A program made the translations under genes and the position numbers. Below are positions 57,685 through 64,000 of a stretch of 64,000 nt of DNA, piece after piece (within the stretch, counting starts at the first letter, position 1; every line of letters starts with the position of its first letter). The notes beneath the pieces are model-generated. The model did no database searches, had not been told where the DNA came from, and saw nothing but the letters and a program-made list of their open reading frames with translations. Origin of the DNA: Chaunax sp. Z400 (lineage: Eukaryota; Chordata; Actinopteri; Lophiiformes; Chaunacidae); contig CM075206.1 of assembly GCA_037577475.1 (NCBI GenBank), positions 10,322,401-10,386,400 on the forward strand. The letters are read 5' to 3'.

Positions 57685-60600
57685 CTGTAGTTGAAAGGTT
57701 ACAGTGGTGTCAGGACTACAAATAATCAACTTAGACATACAGTATTGAGCTCAAGCAAAGCAGCTGTACGGAGGGAGCATAGTACCACCATCTGCACAGG
57801 GAGAAATAACTTGACGAAATAAACACCAATACCTAATCATGATCTCAAACTATGGCAGGCTCAATCTCCCACCTCCCAGCAATTAAGCAAGCAAAGCATC
57901 ATGAATGGAGACATTTCCTATACAGCCTTACATACACTATAATAGGATGGAGGCCTATAGTGTGGTTACAGTTGATACGATGAGCCAATGGTTGAGCCAC
58001 AACACTGATCTCATATATTTTAAATGGCCACCACGGCGAAAAAAAATAATTAGTTTATCACAGTAAAAACCCGAATCATAAAGGGCATGTTTAACAGGGC
58101 AGTTTAAGTATTAAGAGGGGATCGGCTCTAATTTTAAATTAGTCCCAAATTCACATTTTTAGTCACTGGGCACTCCTGAATCAGTAACGGGTCCATTAAA
58201 TTAAGATACTTTTCAACGCCAAGTTAAATAATCTCAGGTTACCCCGCTCCATGGTACACAGATTTCTGAGATTTACCGCAGCACTGCCTAGGGCTGAGCA
58301 ATTAACCAAAAACAACAACAAAAAGATATTTAGAAACTCTCACCGACTTCATCTTACTCATGTCAGTTAATTTGATTAATATTTTCCAAAATGCATGTGC
58401 TCATGAACTGAATGAATAAATAAATACATCATATTCAGCCCCGTGCCTCTGGCCTGTCCAACAAAAGATAGTCCCTAAAAGCAGGGTGCATACAAAGTAG
58501 CAGAGATGATACAAGTGCAAACACTGAGCCAACAATATTCACAGCTCCATATTCTCCTCCCATCTAGGGTTGCAAAGGGGCGGAAAATTTAGCTCGGGAA
58601 TTTTGGAAATAATAAAAAAAAAATTTTAATGCTATTTTCTCCCCAAAAAACATTGTATGTGTCCTTGTGGTCTAATAAACATGTTGAATGTATTTCCTAC
58701 CTCATAAGTCATTCGCAAAGTGTTCTTTTGGGAATATGTTATATGTTTACAATGTAAACTGATTTCTTTATTTATTACTAATTGTTTTTGCATATTGAAA
58801 TGCCTGTAAGTCTCGGCGACATTGTAAAAGAGGGTAACCTCAACTGTCTATTCGAGAATAAATAAAGGTTAGAATGAATGAATGTTTTGAATACTACAAA
58901 TCAGTACAATGTTTACATCCTGCTTCAGTGTCTAATACCGATGAGTGGGGGGTTTAGGTTTTGGTTTCCTTATCAGCTGTCCTACGATAAGGAAACTGAA
59001 ACCTAAATCCCCCAAGGCCCAAGGACTACATCCAGACTACATCCACTACACCCAGTCAGGTAAGTTTTGATGATATTACTGTGGTAAATATATTTTATCT
59101 ATGGCATTTAAGTTTGACTAGCAAATACTAAATCAACATGTGTTTATATAGTTTCTAGCTTGCCAGTTTTCTGTTTATCTATTCATCTAGCCTATTTCTA
59201 TTCATTTATCCATCAATTGTAAAATATTTTTAAAGACTATTCCAATTGTTTAGCTAACTATTTATATCTCTGTGCATGGCATTGGGCATTAGTGTTTTTC
59301 ACAAGCTTTTTTCTCAACTTATTCTACAGAACAATGCCACGTGCTCTATCTGACGTGTGGAGACATTTCACCCCAGCCAATGCAGAAGGAACTAAATGCT
59401 TTCATTTTACATTTTGAATGGGACTCATTCGGGGGGAATGAATAAATTAATTTTATTAAACATTCATGTTTTTTGTTGTTCCAGAATCCATTAAAGTTCT
59501 ACTCACAAATAGACTTGAGTCAAAAATGTCATTTTTATAATTTGTATTAGGAATGTTTGCATGCATGTGTGCTTATGATAAAACAAAATATTTATATTTA
59601 TGTCTGTATATGACAAGGTAAATACAGTAGTATAAATTACCCCAAAATTCCCAGTTAATTCCCATTGAAAGTTTCCAACTTTGAATATTCCCGGAATTTT
59701 GCAACCCTACTCCCATCCGATGGTCCATGTTTACTCTCGCAATGAGGAATAGAAATATGAGGAACTAGGCTCAAGGACTGGAGCAGCAACAATCAGCAGG
59801 ACCTTCGGGACAGACCTGAAGTTTCAGCATCACGCTCACAGATGCTGTATTCACTGTTATTCAATGCTAAAATGACGCATGTTTTCTGTGATAATACACA
59901 AATAGTGCATTTAAGAGTTTGTTTAACTCTGGAGAAGAACAAATCAGATTTGTCTGGGCAGTTGAGTCAATTACAAATGTTAGTGCGGCCCAGGGCGTAT
60001 GTGAGGAGATCCATCAAAAAGGCAATTTCGGGCTCATTTGATATTTGTAGTTCCAGAAACCATTTAAAGTGGTTTAAATTAATGCCAGGAAAGCAACTCT
60101 GGAAAAAGGTACCTCGAATAAATCCCCCAATTATTTCTGATAGCTAGCGAAATGTCATTTTTGTACCATAAATAATTTAAACTTTAATGGATCTTCTTTG
60201 TTTCTTCTTTGTACGTGCTGAGGAATTCATTGGTTGCACAAGGTGGATTTTACATAGTTTACCAGGAGTAAATGTTTTTAGAGCATAAACACCTTTAGCT
60301 AGTCCTCATGAAAAAGATATGGTTGTTGATATACTTCAACTAAATTGCCTGGAATCTCACCTGGTCCACTTAACATAGCTTTAATAGTCCCAGATGTCAA
60401 GGCATGTTCTCTTTTCACAATAAATTCATGGCCATCTGAAGAGATCAACTTCACATACATGGCATCTGGCCCTTCACAGCCCCCGTAGGTTCTCTCTTCT
60501 CCATCTGGGAAGCAACACAAAGAGGTGTACAACAAATGCGTGAATATCACACACAAACTTGATCAACTGCAATGACGCTAGTGACTGGAGAAGAGACAGA

Positions 60601-60758
60601 TTTTACCATTAGAGAAACATTAACAAATGACACCTCTGTGACTTGGCACGCACATTCACTCTTACTGTACGTGAACAGACATGTTATGATACGGCAAACG
60701 GCATCATATATTTCTGGGAGGCTAAAGAAAAATAGATGTAGGCCATTTACTCACCCAT
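57494..60758 (-). CDS. eloc: eloc (tceb1), elongin C (complete, gene-level CDS span)
   Basis: Elongin C is a small SKP1/BTB-fold adaptor. With elongin B it links VHL-box and SOCS-box substrate receptors to Cullin-2/5 ubiquitin ligases, and with elongin A it forms an RNA polymerase II elongation factor. Coding pieces 60758-60755 (4 bases), 60504-60361 and 57684-57494 join in frame to 339 bases, 112 residues plus TAA, the exact family length. The protein runs from [20 protein letters not shown] to the C-terminus [10 protein letters not shown], nearly identical to human (Arg6 for Lys). A noncoding exon near 61.3 kb and an AATAAA at 57244-57239 complete the gene. A 1.1-kb hAT element sits in the intron between 57685 and 60360. 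Confidence 0.98.
58947..59013. repeat. hairpin inside hAT copy 2
   Basis: Same arms as at 50554-50620. Only the loop differs (AGCTGTCCTAC). Confidence 0.85.
59334..59417 (+). pseudogene. leftover transposase N-terminal exon in hAT copy 2
   Basis: The same 27-codon frame as at 50941-51024, with the same acceptor-like sequence before it. The next full exon of a transposase is absent. The element would have to be moved by an enzyme made elsewhere. Confidence 0.6.
60361..60504 (-). CDS. eloc: eloc coding exon 3
   Basis: A 144-base exon, residues 2-49 plus one base. [40 protein letters not shown] and IKAMLSGP form the first half of the BTB/POZ fold. The acceptor is CTTCCCAG and the donor GGACCAG/GTGAGA. 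Confidence 0.98.
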
Positions 60759-60780
60759 CCTGTTCCGATACGTGTTTAAC
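60755..60780 (-). CDS. eloc: eloc exon 2: 5'UTR plus start codon (ATGG)
   Basis: A 26-base exon between the acceptor CCCTTACAG (60781-60783 side) and the donor GGATGG/GTGAGT. Only ATG and the first base of Asp2 are coding. The phase-1 end fits the next exon, whose frame lacks its own Met (AT GGA GAA GAG). A tiny exon, so the call rests on the perfect phase and start context. Confidence 0.88.
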
Positions 60781-61286
60781 CTGTAAGGGAACATTTAAAA
60801 ATATTGTTTGAACACACAAACCTTCGAACATACAATACAAAGTAACTCAGACTAGACATTACCTGTAAGAGTTTCATGCAGCAAAGTAATCACTTATGCG
60901 TTGTGGTTTGGCTAAGCTAGGCCTTAGTGTTTTAGCTACTTAAAGCAAATCACCGTGTAACGTTAATGTTTAGCCAGATCGAAAGATAGCTATAAGTATT
61001 GTACGAAAGAGCAACGTACCCGGCGTTAGTGAAAATGTGAATAACTACAACTGCAATCTGCTATTATCAAGTTTACAGTCGGATTAATGACTACAGCCTT
61101 TCTCTTTATCCAAAATGTTTTGAGTTCGCAGCCAAACGCGTTAGCCAGCATTGGCTACCAAGCTAACGCCTTTCCAAGTGAACAATAATTTGTTTTATCG
61201 AGTGTTTAGTGATTAAAATTCATTTAGAGTAAACGGTTCTGAACACACTGACATACATTTGGTAAAAAGACGACACTCTTTCTTAC
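60781..61286. other. eloc intron 1 (506 bp if the first exon is right)
   Basis: Nothing recognised. Confidence 0.6.
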
Positions 61287-61395
61287 CGCTCTGCTGTAGA
61301 AAGTGAAGTGAAGATTTCAGCTAGTGCTAGCCACCTGGCTCCCTGAAAACTCGGAACTGGTTTGCAAGAACACCCGTCCGCGATGAATGTCTTCC
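61287..61395 (-). other. eloc: probable eloc noncoding first exon
   Basis: The donor GAGCG/GTAAGA at 61287/61286 lies 0.5 kb upstream of exon 2. Sequence between 61287 and about 61430 is locally CpG-rich (CCGTCCGCG, CCGCGG). The transcription start is not seen, so the upper limit is approximate. Confidence 0.55.
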
Positions 61396-61450
61396 GCGGA
61401 ATTTCATTAGCGGAGAGAAGTTCCTTTTCTGCCTGTTGCACCAATGGGAA
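61380..61450 (-). promoter_or_regulatory. candidate eloc promoter
   Basis: A CpG cluster includes CCGTCCGCGATG and TCCGCGGAA, and a CCAAT sequence on the plus strand lies near 61441. There is no TATA box. No divergent gene start is visible on the other side, although tmem70 lies there in mammals. Confidence 0.4.
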
Positions 61451-61459
61451 TTAAGATCC

Positions 61460-64000
61460 AGTTAAAGGTTTTTGCCCAACTCCCCTCCTCAATTGTGTAA
61501 GGATAAAAAACGTTGTTTTTTTTTCTTCATTTTTTTTTAATAAAATCAGATCTATTACAATCATAAAACGTGCAAGTCAAAAAATAAGGTGCAGAGCAGA
61601 GACTGCATTTTGGATAAGGGGAATTTGCATCTGAGTAGTCCAGCATGATTAATATAAATCAGTGTCACTAAAAATATGTTTAGATAAGAGTGGGGAAATT
61701 AGGATAGTAAGTGATGGCTTGTCAAATTTACACTGGTACACACTACTACAGCATCGTTTACAGGCCAAAAATTAGATGAAATTGCCCTATGAAGACTGTA
61801 GGGGGCGCCTGTGTTTCAGATACCATTCATAACTGTCTTCACTGGCAGTGATGAGCTAGAGCAGGTGCTGATTTGACATGACAGAGATATTTTGTGAGTC
61901 GATGAATATGTATTCTAGAAAGAATGAGAGATCATGCACTGCACAAAACATACTGTACGTTTATTTACTAAAGTACGGCAGGACAAATAAATATAGACGT
62001 ATTCATCTGTGAATGGTGTTAAAACCAGGGCCATCTAAAAAAAGCCGCATTTTTTATTAATTTTATTTACTGTATCAAAGACCAACAATTACAGCTCATA
62101 AAGTCTATTCTAAAGGGTAAAGGGGAGTCTGTCATAGATCAGAGACAGTTTATAAGTGGCACATAGGCTAATGTAGTCACAGTCAGGTTAGAGATATGAC
62201 TTTGCCCTGATCCTGCCTACACTTCTTGTATGCAGGAAAAGTGATGACCATTGAAATCTGAGGCTTGCAAATGGATACAGAGTTATCTGAGCTGTGACAC
62301 TATAGAGCGGTAGATTACTGAGCATGCCTGTAAATTGTGCCGTTTGACCCAGAGGTTGGGTACGCCTCATGGAAGACAGTAAGGCATTTTAACATGTTTA
62401 TTCCTTATTTTGCTGTATATGTAAGTATAGATGTTAGTGATACATAAAAAGCTCAAAGGTGGAACAAAGGAGACAATTTTTCCAGAATGCTCTGGTTGGT
62501 TTATTTAATTTGCTGTGCTCTTTGCTACCGCTACCTGCAGAGGTGACACCTGACCTGGTATTTGTCTTGCAGTAATACCAGGCTTAGCTCTGCTCTCAGT
62601 TCGTGTTCCAGAAAGTTCTACTGGCCTCCCGCCTGTTGACTGCATGTTTTGCTGTTTGACTCATACACACACACACACTTACACACACTCCAACACACAA
62701 CCAAAAACAATCACTGACCTTCCAGTCCCCCATTACGCTATTAGTGCTTATAAGATCAGAGCAGGAGGGTGGCGGCAGATGCTTTGATGTCTCTCTGATA
62801 CAACCCACCCCGCTGCAGCTGCTCTCAGGTCTATTTTTGGGGAGGCTGCTGTGGGCCCTCAGAACAGAGCTTCCTTAACACACATACAAACACACACGCA
62901 CACACATGCACAATACCACAATACATGTAAACTCTCTTGTCAAGTGAAAGGCTATCATCCATCCCTTTAAACACATCAAAAGTACACTATGTATGTCTTG
63001 CACAAAGCCAGGTGATTGTGGAAATGGTTGAAATGGAATGCTGTTAACTTTCCAGAAAAGGCACTTGTCTAATCTTCTTTTTAAATGTTATGACAGTCAG
63101 TGTGACATCTGAGATAGTGAAATGTGCCACATGCAGCATGTTTTCCAGTCTCACAGGCTAGCAAAAGTGCAGCTGTAATGATGTACATGTAATTCATACG
63201 TGGTTTAAACATTTCCCCACTTTTCACCACCAGTTTCAATACCACAGGGTTGGTCAAATGTCAACACATGGGATAATTTATCAACAGTACAATAGCTCAG
63301 TGGTAGAGGCCCTGACTGAAACCAGGTCAGAAATTTAGTCATGATAGGCAAAGATGGGGGAGGAGTTTCTTTGGGCTTTTCTTCTCTGAAAAGAGGGAAA
63401 GGCTTGTCACAATGAATTTGAGGGTACTGTCCCTTTTGCCTGCAGCGAGTCACAATTCTTTGCAGTTCTCATGTTGCTCCTTATCTCAGAAACCTTTGCT
63501 GGAGAGAAGCGCAATCATCCCATGGCGCGTCACGACAATAATGTCTCACTGGATGAAGGGTAAAATAATTATTTGCAATTGAATCAATAAAATGCATTTT
63601 ATTAAACACTGTTAAAAATACACCAACAGAATAATATACCTTGTAAGAGAGAGCTTTGATTTGTTCCTGAAGCCTCATCACCATGAAAATGAGTGATAGG
63701 TACGATGTGTCATAATGTGCAAGCGCATAAGATTCTATTGTGTGATTTCAAGATCATAATATCATTGGGTGACAGTTTGAACCCTGACTCATGTGGCACA
63801 TATTTGTCATGTGCGAGTCTTTGATGAACACGTCATTAAATTTATTGGTATATCATTAAATTCTTCAGGAGGTTTATTACAAGCTCATAGTTGACCTGTC
63901 ATAAAAAATACACTTAAATAAACAAAAAGGGTGTGGCCGTCAGGACTGCTGTTCTCTAACGTGATACCTTTACTTACCCAAACAGGTGTTGTCTCTTAAA
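61460..64000. other. upstream of eloc, no gene seen
   Basis: Short CA-rich stretches near 62665 and 62890. A tRNA A-box-like TAGCTCAGTGGTAGAG near 63294 lacks a B box. In mammals tmem70 starts here. I see no trace of it. Confidence 0.6.

Larger units (their letters stand above)
58565..59709. mobile_element. non-autonomous hAT transposon, copy 2 (eloc intron 3)
   Basis: Same inverted ends and orientation as the copy at 50191. It is bounded by a perfect 8-bp duplication CTCCCATC (58557-58564 and 59710-59717). Length 1145 bp. It differs mainly near its first 80 bases, in a shorter GAATG run, and in lacking one TTAATTCCCG unit near the right end. The exact target duplication and high similarity suggest recent movement. 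Confidence 0.95.
57685..60360. other. eloc intron 3 (2676 bp)
   Basis: Contains hAT copy 2. A 101-codon plus-strand frame at 59842-60147 has no recognisable features and is left out. Confidence 0.8.

Noticed and set aside
59842..60147. 101-codon plus-strand frame in eloc intron 3
   Set aside because: No recognisable motif, and it lies antisense in an intron. Likely chance.
63290..63340. tRNA-like TAGCTCAGTGGTAGAG
   Set aside because: No B box or cloverleaf downstream. At most a SINE scrap.

Overview
This window is vertebrate nuclear DNA, almost certainly from a ray-finned fish and probably a percomorph. It is AT-rich and intron-rich, with abundant (CA)n tracts, tRNA-derived SINEs, a LINE 3' tail, and hAT and Tc1-type DNA transposon remnants. 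It has no bacterial operon structure. The protein-coding content is three genes, all on the minus strand, in the order found in tetrapods (human chromosome 8q21): stau2, then ube2w, then eloc (elongin C). I rebuilt each from reading frame, splice phase and GT/AG sites. All junctions stay in frame.

Layout. From 1 to about 43.7 kb lies stau2, 3'-truncated by the window's left edge. It has eleven coding exons (597 codons in frame) plus a likely 5'UTR exon at 43661. They encode a proline-rich N-terminal extension, dsRBD1 to dsRBD4, the linker and the Staufen-swapping motif. The exon(s) for the rest of dsRBD5 were not found. The 12.5-kb intron between 25009 and 37476 is the largest. From about 45.3 to 55.1 kb lies ube2w: six coding exons giving exactly 151 residues, with a terminal exon that contributes only 14 coding nucleotides, then a long 3'UTR. 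From 57.2 to 61.4 kb lies eloc: three coding exons giving exactly 112 residues, a noncoding first exon and a strong poly(A) signal. From 61.4 to 64 kb I see no gene.

Mobile DNA. The clearest non-genic signal is a pair of nearly identical 1.14-kb non-autonomous hAT elements, one in ube2w intron 3 and one in eloc intron 3. Both are in the same orientation, with TAGGGTTGC inverted ends and 8-bp target duplications. Each holds a 67-bp hairpin and a short leftover exon resembling a BED zinc finger. Other elements are a CGACT-rich inverted-repeat transposon, a ~200-bp foldback element, a 0.7-kb dispersed element with internal tandem modules plus deleted relatives, a LINE tail 39 bp from a stau2 splice donor, two SINEs, a Tc1-like remnant and a decayed hAT transposase near the left edge.

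Functional picture. stau2 encodes an RNA-transport double-stranded-RNA-binding protein. ube2w encodes the ubiquitin-conjugating enzyme that modifies protein N-termini. eloc encodes the adaptor of Cullin-RING (VHL/SOCS-box) ligases and of the elongin elongation factor. They are syntenic neighbours rather than a pathway, although two belong to ubiquitin signalling. I found no CRISPR array, rRNA, intact tRNA gene or clearly new multi-gene system.
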